NCBI GenBank assembly: GCA_029204225.1
Contig: CM055109.1
Coordinates: 6,857,982-6,921,981 of the forward strand
Length of the DNA stretch: 64,000 nt
Source of the DNA: Diphasiastrum complanatum
Lineage: Eukaryota; Streptophyta; Lycopodiopsida; Lycopodiales; Lycopodiaceae
Direction: 5' to 3'
Both the position numbers and the translations under genes were made by a program. Positions 52,872 to 64,000 of the stretch are shown piece by piece (position 1 is the first letter of the stretch; the number at the start of each line of letters is the position of its first letter). The notes beneath the pieces are model-generated. The model was not told the origin of the DNA. It saw only the letters and a list, made by a program, of their open reading frames with translations, and did no database searches.

Positions 52872-55562
52872 ACATTCTGATTGCCTTTAGCATCATCCGT
52901 AGAGGAGTACGTCCTCCTGGTACTTTCTTGATTTCCTTTGTACTTGGAACGTGAACATCCGCGCCTTTCGGTCTTCGAGTCTTTTTCACCTTCACATCTT
53001 GTTCAGCCTTCGGATTCATCTTTGAGCTCCTTTGGTCCTCGAATGTTTGACCTTTGAGATCTTTGTCTTTGTGTCTTCTTTCAATGAAACCGTTATGTGA
53101 TGATTATGACCTGGGGTGGTTTCTGCCTGTGGGCAGTTCCTTGATATTACTACAGAGTCGAATTCAAAAGCTAACAAAGCTTTGTGGCTCGAAACATATT
53201 GTTTTTTTAGCTCCCTCTCAAAGCATGGTAACTTTACAATTCCCAGACTCTTCCTCTGCCTCTCGAAGAATCCTTTGTCTAAGGGCTTGGTTAAGATGTC
53301 TGCTACCATCTGCTTCGTTCCAATGCTGGTTTTTAGTTTGCTTCTCTCAACTAGGTCCTTTATCAACTGATATTTGATTGCAATGTGTTTCATTCTGGAA
53401 TGAAACACGGGATCCTTCATCAAGTGTATGGCAAAAGTATTGTCCACTTGCAAGATTAGAGGCTCTTTGGTGTTTTCATCCAGTTCGTTGAGGAACTATT
53501 TGAGCCATGTGATTTTGTTGGCCATCTTCGTGGCTGCGACATATTCTGCTTCGCAGGATAATTGAGCAGTGATAGTATGCTTCTTGTTGACCCATAGAAT
53601 TGTTGCATTCATTGCAATGGTGCACCCTTCTGAGACACTTTTACAGTCGTCCTTGAGTGATGCCCAATTTGCATCGCTATAGGAGTGCATCTTGAATCCG
53701 GTATCGCGAGAGTTATACAGCTCGAAGTCCTTCATCTTCTGAAGGTACTATAAAATTTGCTTCATGATCTTCCAGTGTATCAGGCCTGGGTTCACAGGCC
53801 TGAGTTCGTGCACGACATAAGCAATGTCGGAGTGTCTGTTATCTGCTAGATACATCAGTGATCCAATCAGCCTCTTGTAAGCGTGTGTTGCCTTCATTAG
53901 TCTTCGGACAATCTTCGTTTATCAGAATTGTTCCTGCAAGCATTGGGGTGTTTGCTCCTTTGCAAACTGTCATCCCGAAATCATCTAGGATCATCTAGAT
54001 GTACCTGGATTGATGAAGGTATAGCTTTCTTTCATCATAGTCGTGGTCGATTTGCAAGCCTAGATAACATCTGGCTTCTCCTAGGTCTGTTATCTCAAAA
54101 TTTTTCGAAATTTTGCCCTTCACTTCGGCAATAAGCTCTTCACTTCTGCATAGCATTAGTGTGTCGTCCATGTACACAGCAACAATGATGATCTCCCCAT
54201 TTGTGACCTTTACATAAACATTGGTTGGAAACCCAAGGATCATAGGGCATGATCCTTCTTCTTGCACCACTATCACACAGATTGCTTCAATCCATAGATA
54301 CTTTTGTGCATTCAACAGGCATACTTGGGAAGTGATTCGCAGATGTAACTCGGAGGTTGGTCCATGTAGACTTCTTCGTCTAATTCACCATGTAAGAAAG
54401 TTCTCATCGACTAAGTGAATCTTGAGATCATAAGCGACTGCATATGCAAAGAGTAAACGTAGGGACAGATGTTTCAAGACTGAAAAGAAGGTCTCAATGT
54501 AGTGGATGTCGTACTTCTAAGAAAATCCTTTTGCTACAAGTTTGGCTTTGTATCTCAAAAAATTTCCATTCGGTCCGTACTTCAGCTTGTATACCCATTT
54601 GCATCGCATTATCTTTCGCTTGTCTGGTATTGGCTACAGTGTCCATACCTCATTCTTCTTCATGGATTCGATCTCTTTGTTTATGGCTTGGATTTATTTG
54701 TCCTTGTCTGGATTGTCGATGGCTTTCTCGAATGTTTGTGGTTTGCCACTGAATCCACATAACTCTTCGGATGTCGAAGCCGAGCTGCTTGGCACGATTT
54801 TGGCTGGCGCTCTTCATTCTCTTGTTGATCTCCTAGGAGATTCTCCAAGTACTATAATGTCCTTGCCTTTATCTCTTCGGCTAGGTCCAAAACCATTTTG
54901 GTTTACAGGCGTTCTAGTTGTAGGCATGCTTGTTGTTTTCTTCGCCGGATTAGTCGCTTAGCTGATGTGGGATTCGAACATCTTTGTCCGAGTGTTCAGG
55001 TTCTGCTCCCTCTATCATGGTTGGCAAGTTGTAGTACTGCTTTCCTAAGACTTCATAGTTGGCTGAATCATCATCGGCCATTGTTTTGGTCTCGTCAAAC
55101 TTGACATCTCTGACTGTCTTCACTTGATTCATCTCTAGCATGTAGATCCTGGACAAATGCTTACCCCGACGAGGTATCCTTGTTTGACTTTCTTATCGAG
55201 CTTCTTTCGAAGCTTGTCTAGAATATGTCATTGCCAAAGATCCGAACGTGCGCCAGATTGGGCTTTCTACCCCACCATAGTTTGTGTGGTGTCATGTGAG
55301 GAACACCTGATTTTCCCATCCTGTTCTAGATGTAGGCGGCTATAGCTACTACTTCAGCCCATAGCACTCTTGGTGCTTTGGAGTAGGCCATCATGCACTT
55401 GCAGCTTCCATGAGTGTCCTATCTTCCTTTCAACAACACTATTGTGTTGTGGTGTATAGGATGTAGTCCTTCTATCAAGGATTCCTCGATTGTTGCAGAA
55501 GTCAATGAAGCGGTTCGAGATGTATTCTCCACCACGATCAGTCCTGATCTACTTCACTTTGC
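52872..55562 (-). mobile_element. Copia-B pol remnant (INT end, RT, RNase H and basic tail)
   Basis: Right to left: VK(stop)IRTDRGGEYISNRF at the right edge, AYI(stop)NRMGKSG, MTPHKLWWGRKPNLAHVRIF, linker with SRIYMLEMNQVKTVRDV, RT pieces in shifted frames (54316-54760), then VAVYMDDTLMLCRSEEL (catalytic YMDD intact), DLGEARCYLGLQIDHDYDE, IGSLMYLADN, RNase H YSDANWASLKDDCKS, WLK(stop)FL, and VADILTKPLDKGFFERQRKS. The last frame continues about 84 codons past the RNase H end as a basic tail to 53016. Integrase N-terminus, protease and gag are lost at 55562, where copia-F begins. Confidence 0.88.
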
Positions 55563-55639
55563 TTGGACAATGCTATCACACTTTGATTATCACACTAAAT
55601 ACTTTTTGGAGCAAATTGTCAAAGGCCAATGTTAGACAA

Positions 55640-56560
55640 TAAATTTCTCAATTAGACCTCTTCTTTCATAGCCTTTGTAGCTGCAATGTACTCTAACTCT
55701 GTTGAAGACAATGCAACAGAGGTTTGTATCTTGTTATTCCAATATATTTGATTGTCGTTAACAAGGAAGGCAAATTCATAAGTGGATTTTCTTGTGTCAA
55801 TGTCATCTGCCCAATTTGCATATGTATATCCATGTAGTGCATGGATATTGTGCAGATCAGTCTCTCCATAGCAGATGCAGAGGTCCATTGTAGCTTGAAC
55901 ATATCTAATGACCCAAAGTAGATCTCTCTAGTGGATCATATCAAGATTTGCCATGAATTGGCTCAAAGAGCTGACAACATATGCAAGGTCTGGCCTCATG
56001 GAAATCATTGCATATATTAGGGATCCAATAATTGAGTGAAATGGATATCCCGTCATCTTGTCCTTCTCCTCTTTGGTTTGAGGGCATTGCTCTTTGGATA
56101 ACTTGAGGCCTGGATCCATAGGAGAATGTATAAACTTGCACTTCATAAGATCAAAATTTGAAAGCATCTTAAAGATATACCTCTGCTAAGTCATGTAGAG
56201 TAGCTTCTTTTTCTTGTTTCTATGAATTTGGATTCCAAGACAACAATGAGCTTCTCCTTGGTCTATCATTTAAAATTTTTGAAACAACATCCTCTTGGCA
56301 TCCTTTATCAGATTGATGTTATTGTTAAATAGAAATGTATCATCTGTGATGATTATAAAGGATTCTTGAAGGGCTTTGATTTAGACACTGCAATCTGTAG
56401 AGCTTGGTGTGAATCCTTGTTGGATAGGAATGAGTTGTTTTTATGAAACCATGATCTTGAAGATTTCTTCAAGCCATACAATGTCTTGTGGAGTTTGCAG
56501 ACTTGATCCTCTTTTCCATTAAGCACATAACCCTCTGGCTAGGTCAAAATCAGTCTGTGT
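55640..56560 (-). pseudogene. Copia-F RT end and RNase H
   Basis: Right to left: a YGLKK...RSWFHK-like segment (about 56450-56500), LSNFDLMKCKFIHSPMDPGL, IIGSLIYAMISMRPDLAY (55928-56167), then DLCICYGETD, YANWADDIDTRKSTYEF and SVALSSTELEYIAATKAM (55652-55888). The family resembles copia-E rather than A/B. It ends at 55640 before the RNase H TKAL block. Confidence 0.82.
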
Positions 56561-56639
56561 GAGTTTTTCATCAACTATAATTGGCTCTTGCAAAAAATAA
56601 TGAGCATACTCATCGAAAACTCTGACAGGCTGAGTTCGA

Positions 56640-57195
56640 ATACTTGTATACAAGGGGATTCTAATAATATAGATCCTAGGCTAATGACCTTCACTTTTCA
56701 ATGGTCTAACTTTTCTAATGCAAAATAAGTTATTGCTGATCTACTAACGGGGCTAAACTCCTAAGCTAACAGGTCTATCTAACCTACAAATATGCATATC
56801 TAACCCTACTTAGACTAGCCTAACTAGCCTATTCTATTGTCGAACTAGCTAAATTGCCGCTAACTGCACTAAAGTTGGTCTAGATAATCAAACTATTCGA
56901 CTTAACCTATCAAAACTAACAAATGCTAAATATTATATACTACGAGCTATTTGACTAAACTGACCTAGCTATGTGCTAACTACTGATTAACCTTAGACAT
57001 ATCTATCTAATCCAATTATAGTTAACAAGCCTATGCTAAGACTGATCTAGCTAACTTAGCGCTACCTAATCTAACAACTAGCTAATCTGCATAAGCTAAC
57101 CATTTCTAGTTAACCTAATCCAAGGTTAATTTGGCTATACTAATCTAGCTAATACCTACCTAGTCTAACTATATCTACTTAGTCTAATTTATTTT
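56640..57195. repeat. Degenerate CTAA/CTAG-rich low-complexity tract
   Basis: About 550 bases where CTAA, CTAG, CTAAC and GCTAA words recur every few bases without a fixed period. No reading frame. It lies between copia-F and the gypsy pol remnant. Confidence 0.7.
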
Positions 57196-57299
57196 GCTCT
57201 GATGGTTCTTCTCATGAGGATGAAATCGATGAGGATGCATGATGCTCATCACTTGAGTAGTAGTGACACAACACGCTACAATTAACAGGTGTGTTGAAT

Positions 57300-59320
57300 A
57301 GTTGTCCTTGCTGCTAAGTATAATTGTGTCGATGGACTGGATTTCTACTACTTGTATGGTCCTTCTCCCAGAAATTTTAGTTTTCCCTTATGCGCCTTGG
57401 CCTTGTATAGAAGTGCTAAGTCTCCCTTCACAAGATCCTTGGTCTTGATGTGACAGTCGTGCTAGGTTTTCTCCATTTTCTTTCCACAACTAATGCGTGG
57501 AGGCTAGGAAATGAGTTTCATGGAGTTGGAGGAGATATTGGAGTCTTTGTTTGGTGGAATCCTCTATATTCAAACGCTCAGTAATGGCCACTCTCAAACT
57601 AGGAATGATGAATGCCATGGGCATTATGGCTTCTTGACCATACAACATTTGAAACGTTGTTTTGTCCTCTGCTCACTTTAAAAGTGGTCATGAAAGCCCA
57701 TAGTGTTGCATGAAGCTTATGTTCCCAATCTAAGTGAGTGGCCTCTACCATTTTTATGATAATACTATAGAGGACTTTGTTTGATGATTTTGCTTTTCCG
57801 TTACATCATGGGTAATAGGACCTACTATTTCTATGGGCAACCAGATATGAAAACAACAAGTGAGTGACGGTTTCATATAAAAAGTGGGTACCGCAATCCC
57901 TCATGAGTTCGAGTGAACAAGCAAAATGAACCAGGATGTTTTCATACAGGAATTTGGTAGTAGAGTTAGCATCTACTTTTCTCACTGCCTTGGAATTGAC
58001 CCATTTGGTTAGGTAATCAGTGGCTATGATGATATATCAAGCTTGGGATCCTTGCATAGTCGGGCATATAGGGCTCACATAGTCAATACCCCGTTTCTCA
58101 AAGGGCATCTCAGCCAGCCAAGCTAGGTCATAATGGCATTATGTCATCGGTTCTATTAAACCTTTGGCACATGTCACACCTCTTAACCTAATAGTGAATA
58201 TCATTGACCATTGTGGACCACCATAGCCTATGTTGCAGTACTTTCTTGTTGTAGCTTCGGCAGGGAAGTGTCCTCCGCCTTTTCCTTCATGTGCGATACT
58301 CACTATTTGGGGCACCTTGTGCGTTAGGACACATCATCGTATGATTCCATTGTTACATCTACGATACAACTATAGAGAGCAGATTTTATGACCAACTTGC
58401 GTCATCCACTTTGGTCATTTCTCAGGGAGGACGTCCTGACATAAGATATCCAACGATGTCGGCTATCCACTCCAGGACGGTTTCGACATGGAATAGTATG
58501 ACATTAGGGAGTTCATTGTCTACCCCTCTACTCTTAGCCATGAAAGATGATCAGCTAGATAGTGATGCTTGCCCTTGCGAATGACAAGTTTAAAGTCAAA
58601 CTCTTGGAGAAGTAGCAGCCACCCTAGTGATTTGTCTGGTGGTGAGTGGTCTATTTACCAAAATAGTATAGCTTTTGATCGACAAAAAAAATGAAGGGAC
58701 TGGTTAGGAGGTAATGGCATAATTTCTTCAAGATATATATTATGACTAGCGCTTCTCACTTGGTGGTGGTATAGTTCATCTCCTTGGGCATCAACTGCCT
58801 ACTGGCAAAATAAATTGGGTAATCCTTTTTAAGTGCCCTTGGTTGTGTCATAACACTCCCTTTGGCATAGTTGGAAGCATATGTATGGATGTGAAATTCT
58901 AGAATCTAGATCGAGGGGCATAGTATTTGGACAGTAACTAAGGCTCTCTTGAGTTTGTGATACGCCTCAGTAGCTTCAATTTTCCATTCTAGTTGGATGC
59001 TCATTTGATAGATCAAAGGGGCCACCATAATTTAATACAAACCTCTTATAATAGTTGAAGTGCCCCATAAAGGTATAAACTTTGTGAACAATTCTAGGTT
59101 CGAACAATGCAAGTATTATGCATCTTTTGTCGACATCAGTAGCAATAACATGCCTCAAAACTATATGGCCTAGCATTATTTTGTGCGTGACCAAGAACTT
59201 GCATTTGGCTGGGTTTAGAGATATGTCGAATAATCAACATTGAATGAACACTTTTTCCAAGTAGGGTAGATGCTCGATCCGAGGGGATTGAATGCTTTGT
59301 GAAGAATAATAAGATCACTA
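57300..59320 (-). mobile_element. Ty3/gypsy pol remnant (RT, RNase H, integrase)
   Basis: Right to left: RT end with THKIMLGHIVLRHVIATDV and VYTFMGHFNYYKRFV (58976-59194), decayed RNase H, the integrase zinc region (GGHFPAEATTRK, RCDMCQRF near 58160-58290), and a core with FEKRGIDYV, ATDYLTKW, RDCGTHF and a decayed NG-K-NKVL block (58100-57750). Frameshifts and stops throughout. Integrase and RT are recognisable only in pieces. Confidence 0.82.
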
Positions 59321-59344
59321 AGATCCAATATGTCCCTTTGATCT

Positions 59345-59965
59345 TTGGTTATGAATAACAACAATTCTAGCACCATTGACAATGTAGAAATCTAACATCT
59401 ACTACACATAGAAGATGCAAACTCAATAAGATCTTGATCGAATAGCAAATGTATGATAAAATGAAGTGTTGTCCATAAAAACAATAAAGTACTATATTTC
59501 ACACATTTGGATCCATTACTCAACTTACAATAGCATTCTACACACAAGATTACAAGATATCAACACTATAATGCAAAAATGGATATATGAACCCAAAGAG
59601 AACTCATGTACAAGCATGAATGAGATGAGAGAAAGAGAATGTGTCTCTTTGCTTGTACACTATTTATAACAGGTCTATGCCCTATTTGGATGTCCTTTCC
59701 AAGCTTATCAACAATAGGAAACTTCTAGATCTATTCCAAACCCTACACAAATATAGACTAGATTCAATGTACCAAACATTCAAATTTGAATCTTCCCAAA
59801 CTCGACCTACCTACTTTTTCCACACTTTCCAAAAGTGGTAATTCAAATAAACTTAGACTAAAATAACTTCATAAAGGTTATCTCTAAGTTTAAGATGCAT
59901 ATTGTCCTAAATTGCCAAATGAACTAAACATGAATAAACTAGTTGATATTTCTCACACTCCCTCT
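59345..59965 (-). mobile_element. Copia LTR of family G, second copy
   Basis: It shares the CTCCCTCTTCACCTAGTT border, the AACTAGTTGATATTT(C/T)TCA stretch, TATTTATAAC (TATA box on the minus strand, 59661) and the CATTCTACACACAAGATTACA block with 24285-24900. Confidence 0.6.
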
Positions 59966-61009
59966 TCACCTAGTTTTAGCATAGTATTGACCATACTACT
60001 TTGATCCAACTTTAGAATGATCTCCACCCTAAGTAGAGACCCCCTTTCTAAGGTTTTAAGGTATCTTCCATAATTGATATGGAGAATAGTGCCCAAATTG
60101 GATGCTTTGCTATTTCTTACATCAATTTTACACATCAAGATGTAACTAGAACATGAAGAACCAAATAGAATGTAAATGAAATGATTTCACCATGCTTCCA
60201 ACTCTCAACTCTCTGGAAAATAATAGCAAAATAAACAATAAATGTGAGCAATCAACAAATGCTCGCTTTCCTCCATCTTTGTCCTTTCATGATATGTCTC
60301 CACCATAAAACTCCATGAATGAGCCTCCACCTCCATCTTGCCACAAGAAACCATCAAACCTTCGAAATCCATGAGTAATAGAATGATGCTAATCCAGCTC
60401 CATATGACTCCATATAACTAGTTGGTAGCACTAATCCTTCAAGAAGATCCACTTGACACAAGAAAATGACCATAGATTCACCAAAAATTGACAATCTCCA
60501 AGCATTGGCACCACATTGAGAACTTAGGCATGAATGAGTGATATAATGAACCTCCAATAGCTTCATTTCCATCAACAAAACCAGCCAAGAATGCTAGTAT
60601 AACTCCAACATCAAAATGATGTAAAACAATGTAGCTAGTTTCACCATATCTTGACAGTTTGCACACATCCACATGAAATTGCTCAAACATGAGATAGAAA
60701 AAGTAAAGTAAACTTGAACAACACTTCCTTGTTGTTCCTTTGACCTTACTTGAGTCTTCAAACACTTGTAAAAATAGATCCCTAACATATTTGCCATTTG
60801 AGTCTCCTTTGAAGTTCTTGTCTAGCTCCAAATTGCCAACTTCCCTTTTGTCTTGTTGAAGCCCTTTGAGACCAACCTCTTGATTTTTTTCTTGAACATC
60901 AAAGATATGAATATCTTTAGACCTGAACCTCTGAAAATACTCCCTCTCAAACATATGATCTAGATCCAACAAGATTCATCAATTCTTGATCTCGACCTTT
61001 TTTATTATC
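59966..61009. other. Internal retroelement spacer; one open frame at 60478-60972 (-)
   Basis: No domain recognised. The 164-codon minus-strand frame (MLDLDHMFEREYFQRF...) has no motif I can place and ends with Met/Trp/Cys-rich, probably non-coding-like composition. Treated as unassigned. Confidence 0.3.
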
Positions 61010-61630
61010 ATTACATTGTACGTGGACGACACACTACTATTCAGTGACAATGTCGAACTAATAAAAGATGTGAAACGAATGATATCCTCATAATTCGACA
61101 TGGCAAATCTGGGCGAATCACATTACTATCTCAATATTCAAATCCAAATAGATAAAGATCAAAGGCTGATTCACATCACTCAATAGAGGTACATTTACAA
61201 TATGTTAATCCGATATAATTTGATGAATTGCAAGTTAGCTCACTCACCAATGGACTCAGAACTCAAACTATTAAAGGATTCGTGTCCTTAGACAAGAGAA
61301 GAGGAGCATATGCATAAGTACCCATATCATTCGGTAATAGGTTCTCTTATGTACGCGATGATATGTACCAGACTAGACATAGGTTTTGTAGTCAGTTCCT
61401 TAAGTTAGTATATGGCTAATCTTGATATTATACATTCTCTTATAAGATATATGAGATACATTTGAGCTGCTATGGACAAATGCATCTGTTATGGAGCAGT
61501 TGACAATGACAAACTCAACATACTCAATGGTTATTTGGATGCAAGTTGGGTAGGAGGTGTAGACACTTGTAGATCTATAGCCGGATTTACATTCTTCCTC
61601 AATGGTGGTCCAATTTCAAAAAAGTGACAA
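61010..61630 (+). pseudogene. Copia RT/RNase H fragment, same family as copia-E
   Basis: LYVDDTLLFSDNVELIKDV (catalytic YVDD) starts abruptly, then MANLGESHYYLNIQIQ, YNLMNCKLAHSPMDSELK, SVIGSLMYAMICTRLDI and RNase H LDASWVGGVDTCRSIAGFTF. It stops with TGA after GGPISKK. The NLMNCKLA(H/Q)SPMD core matches copia-E. Confidence 0.85.
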
Positions 61631-61673
61631 CACGATATGGCTTAAGCTCAAATTATGATCTGTGATCAAATAG

Positions 61674-62009
61674 CTATCTTAAATTGTCAATAGCTTTCCT
61701 GAGATTTGGGTTGATATGCGAGATCAGATAGCCATCGTTTGTCTTGGTTTTAGTATTGGCGCGATAAGGCAAGAAGAAGGTAAATATGACGTATTTGGCA
61801 AGGGCATAGATTTTTGGCAGGAAGGTAGTATGTGGGATGCTGAAGGCCTTGGCCACTAACTCGGGCTCAATAGGGACATCATAGTCATGTCCTTCATGGG
61901 CGATCATGAAATAATCTATGGTGAAGGTGGAGATGGCTTGTTGGATGAGGGAGACATATTTCGAGATCGGAATATCCATGGAAGCAGGGCCAGTGGCAAT
62001 GAGAACCAC
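61674..62009 (-). pseudogene. 111-codon conserved-looking frame, element-associated
   Basis: It reads VLIATGPASMDIPISKYVSL, DYDVPIEPELVAKAFSIPH and KTKTNDGYLISHINPNLRKA. The composition is protein-like. Its leader (62010-62160) shares a TGTATTTTTGCAGACTGTG stretch with 42978-43003. I think it is a retroelement or transposon N-terminal protein but cannot name the family. Confidence 0.35.
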
Positions 62010-62369
62010 AATGCGGCCATCTGTGCAAAGGTTACGCAGTTCTTGTTTGATTTCTATGAATAATCAATCTATGATTCACATCCATTCATCTATCCAGTTT
62101 TGTAGTTTTACTCACATTTTTACACAGTCTGCAAAAATACACGAGAATAGCTAACAATTGGGTTCCGACGATGAAAAAGGGTATCCAAGGTGTTCAAACT
62201 ATCGAATGTTAACAAAACTTAATTTCACTTATTTTGAAGCTAACAACTTACCCTTACTATGTCAAAATGATGGATTGTTTCTCTATTCTATTGTTTGAAC
62301 TCTCAAATGCTTATTATGGTATGTTTGTTTATGAAATCAATCTAACAGATTCTGATGATTTTAAAATTA

Positions 62370-62890
62370 GAATCACTTAGAATTCAAATATGGAAATAGT
62401 GGCGATAGTTTTTTTTGAATTTGATAAGTGCAGTCATACATTGAGAGAAGGATTATTCCGTAGAGCCCAATAGTGCATCTATGGAATGTTGTCTTTTCTC
62501 TATCAAGCATCCTTTCTTTCTTCCAATAGATCTTGATTACAGCCTTTGAACTTTTGGTCGATGATTGTGGTATGGTCAATAGTAAGCTTTCTAAAATGCT
62601 CATTACTTTGTGTATGCAAGTTCTCTATGGCTGATATGATTGTCTCGGTGTTGTTGGCCGTAGAGGTTGAAGCATCATCATGAAGATTATTCTTACATTT
62701 AGCACGTCGTTCCTTTTGGTGTTTTCTCTCAACAGAGGAGTTATATGAGTCAGATCTCGTGCTCTCACTATTGTATACCCTTTCGATGGCATCAACACAT
62801 GTGGCTTGGAATGAGATATACTTGTCTCATCATTTCATCAACTACCTAATTTCCTTGGGTAATCCTTCCATGAACAATGTTAGGATGCTA
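62370..62890 (-). pseudogene. Gag-like fragment of an LTR element
   Basis: The minus strand reads LFMEGLPKEIR-LMK, then YISFQATCVDAIERVYNSES, SYNSSVERKHQKERRAKC and TANNTETIISAIENLHTQ, with stops. LFMEGLP..IR resembles the end of a gypsy gag. It lies back to back with the plus-strand LTR at 62891. Confidence 0.45.
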
Positions 62891-63361
62891 TGTGTTACGT
62901 CCATGTCCTGTATAAGGGAATCGAAATAATTCCTGACATGGATAGCCGGTCACTCCAGGTGTATATGGTTATTGGTTATGCCTCGTCATTCCGGGCTTGG
63001 CCTGAAAAGTAATTAATAATCATATGAGGGCCCAGACCTATAATTGGACATAGGAGCACTTGCATGGTGTCTGATTGCTATAATGCAAGAATAGGAGGTT
63101 AATAGCTAATATAGGTTGCATGGTGATCCTTTGGAGAGAGAATACTTACCATGGAAACTCGCCCATCTCCCTATTGGAAATTCAGTTTCTTTAGCCAGGA
63201 TTCCTCTCCTCTCTTGCATTCATTCACCATGGCTTGGGGGCTAGGTCCAAGAGGAAACTCCAGGAGGGATCTAGGTTTGGATGGGTGGTTTTGCTCCACA
63301 TGTGTCCTTTTGGTTGCTTTGAAACAAAATCTAGTCAGGTCTTCGTAAGGCGATTCTTATA
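62891..63361 (+). mobile_element. 5' LTR of a right-edge LTR retrotransposon
   Basis: It starts near TGTTACGTCC (typical of many plant gypsy LTRs) and ends just before a Met-tRNA primer site. It contains the CATGGCTTGGGGGCTAG...TTTTGCTCCA block shared with 45200 and 6985. The border at 62891 is inferred. Confidence 0.55.
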
Positions 63362-63362
63362 G

Positions 63363-63374
63363 TGGTATCAGAGC
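63363..63374 (+). other. Primer binding site (initiator Met tRNA)
   Basis: TGGTATCAGAGC followed by TATGGATTTG. The element body continues off the right edge. Confidence 0.88.
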
Positions 63375-64000
63375 TATGGATTTGCATCAATCGGAAGGTG
63401 GAGCTACTTCTTGTATTTTCTCAGTTTTTGTGGATTTCTCCTTGCATGTTACTTCCAGGTGGTGGAATTGATCTCCAAGTAGGTGGCTTCTCTGAATTTG
63501 GTGTACTTTCAACCTAAAGATCATAATTATGGATTAATTCCATAGATTTTGGTGGAAATCAAAGGATTTTTGATGGTTTTAGTGAAATTTTCACCTAGAA
63601 TTGAAGTTTTTTGCTTGGCATTGATCATAGGTACTGATATAGTACATTTTCCAGATTGTACAGTCATTAATGATTGGATCTAATGATTGCATGATGTTTG
63701 AATAGTCAAAAGGATGATTAGATAATGATTTTGGACCAAAAATTGTTTTTGGACTAAAATGGGCTATAGAATCCTTTTTTGACTGAAATCAAAACTTTTA
63801 GTGCTTGCATGTAATGGATTTACAGGGATTTGGATCTGATTGCACTTATTTGTGGATTTATCCCACAAATTTTGGTCAAAAATCATGGTTTTTTGATGTT
63901 TTCTGGACTAATTTTGTGGTAGATCTCAATATTCACAGCCAATGTTTTGCATGCACGTTTTCAAAGGTGTAATGAAGCTGTTTTAAGGCTTTCATGAAGT
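63375..64000 (+). mobile_element. Untranslated leader of the right-edge LTR element
   Basis: AT-rich with repeated GATTTTGG/TTTTGGT words. No gag frame has opened by the window edge. Confidence 0.5.

Noticed and set aside
33370-55551. A nuclear genetic code in which TAG means Gln
   Set aside because: RECG and other plant genes do not need it, and copia-C also has TAG where Trp is expected. The shared TAG codons are better explained by common descent or local readthrough.
60478-60972. 164-codon minus-strand frame as a gene
   Set aside because: No motif, no family resemblance, and it lies between a copia LTR and a copia RT fragment. Probably chance openness in element DNA.

Overview
The window reads as nuclear DNA of a land plant with a large, transposon-filled genome. 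The evidence is a plant-type, intron-split gene for an organelle-targeted RecG helicase, Ty1/copia elements with initiator-Met-tRNA primer sites, Ty3/gypsy elements with an Asp-tRNA-type primer site, and plant-style LINEs. Long introns packed with LINEs and LTR elements would suit a fern, another non-seed plant or a gymnosperm. The sequence alone does not fix the lineage.

Region 1 (about 1-17.1 kb) is the 3' half of one real host gene, RECG, on the + strand. Six exons at 3680-17103 encode 403 residues: helicase motifs Ia to VI, the C-terminal domain and a stop codon. All five junctions are phase 0. The Walker A exon lies to the left of the window. Upstream of the first visible exon is a decayed sense LINE (665-3215). 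The 9.7-kb second intron carries a nearly full-length antisense LINE (about 8079-12647) and LTR-like debris. This is the only well-supported host gene.

Region 2 (17.1-31.5 kb) is mostly non-coding: a 230-bp duplicate of RECG last-intron sequence, three copies of a short repeat with a GGAACG core (one in a RECG intron, two downstream), very long microsatellites, copia pol and LTR fragments (23.9-25.1 kb), a TG...CA unit with 14-bp inverted termini (26.5-27.4 kb) and a degenerate TTACGAG tandem array (29.85-30.36 kb).

Region 3 (31.5-64 kb) is a retrotransposon graveyard. It holds at least six copia fragments (A, B, D, F on the - strand; C, E on the + strand), two gypsy gag fragments in opposite orientations, a decayed gypsy pol and several solo LTRs. 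Copia-C (47550-52729) is inserted inside an LTR of copia-B. Copies A, B and D share the same in-frame TAG codons where copia-C has CAG. Between the elements, 43.76-45.0 kb holds a frameshifted gene for a protein I cannot assign, with a Cys/His cluster resembling FLYWCH/GCM1 zinc fingers. This is the best candidate for something undescribed.

Apart from RECG, no gene in the window looks both intact and functional, and the elements do not form a pathway. The value of the window lies in the RECG gene model, the nesting order of the elements, the shared stop codons, and the unknown gene remnant.
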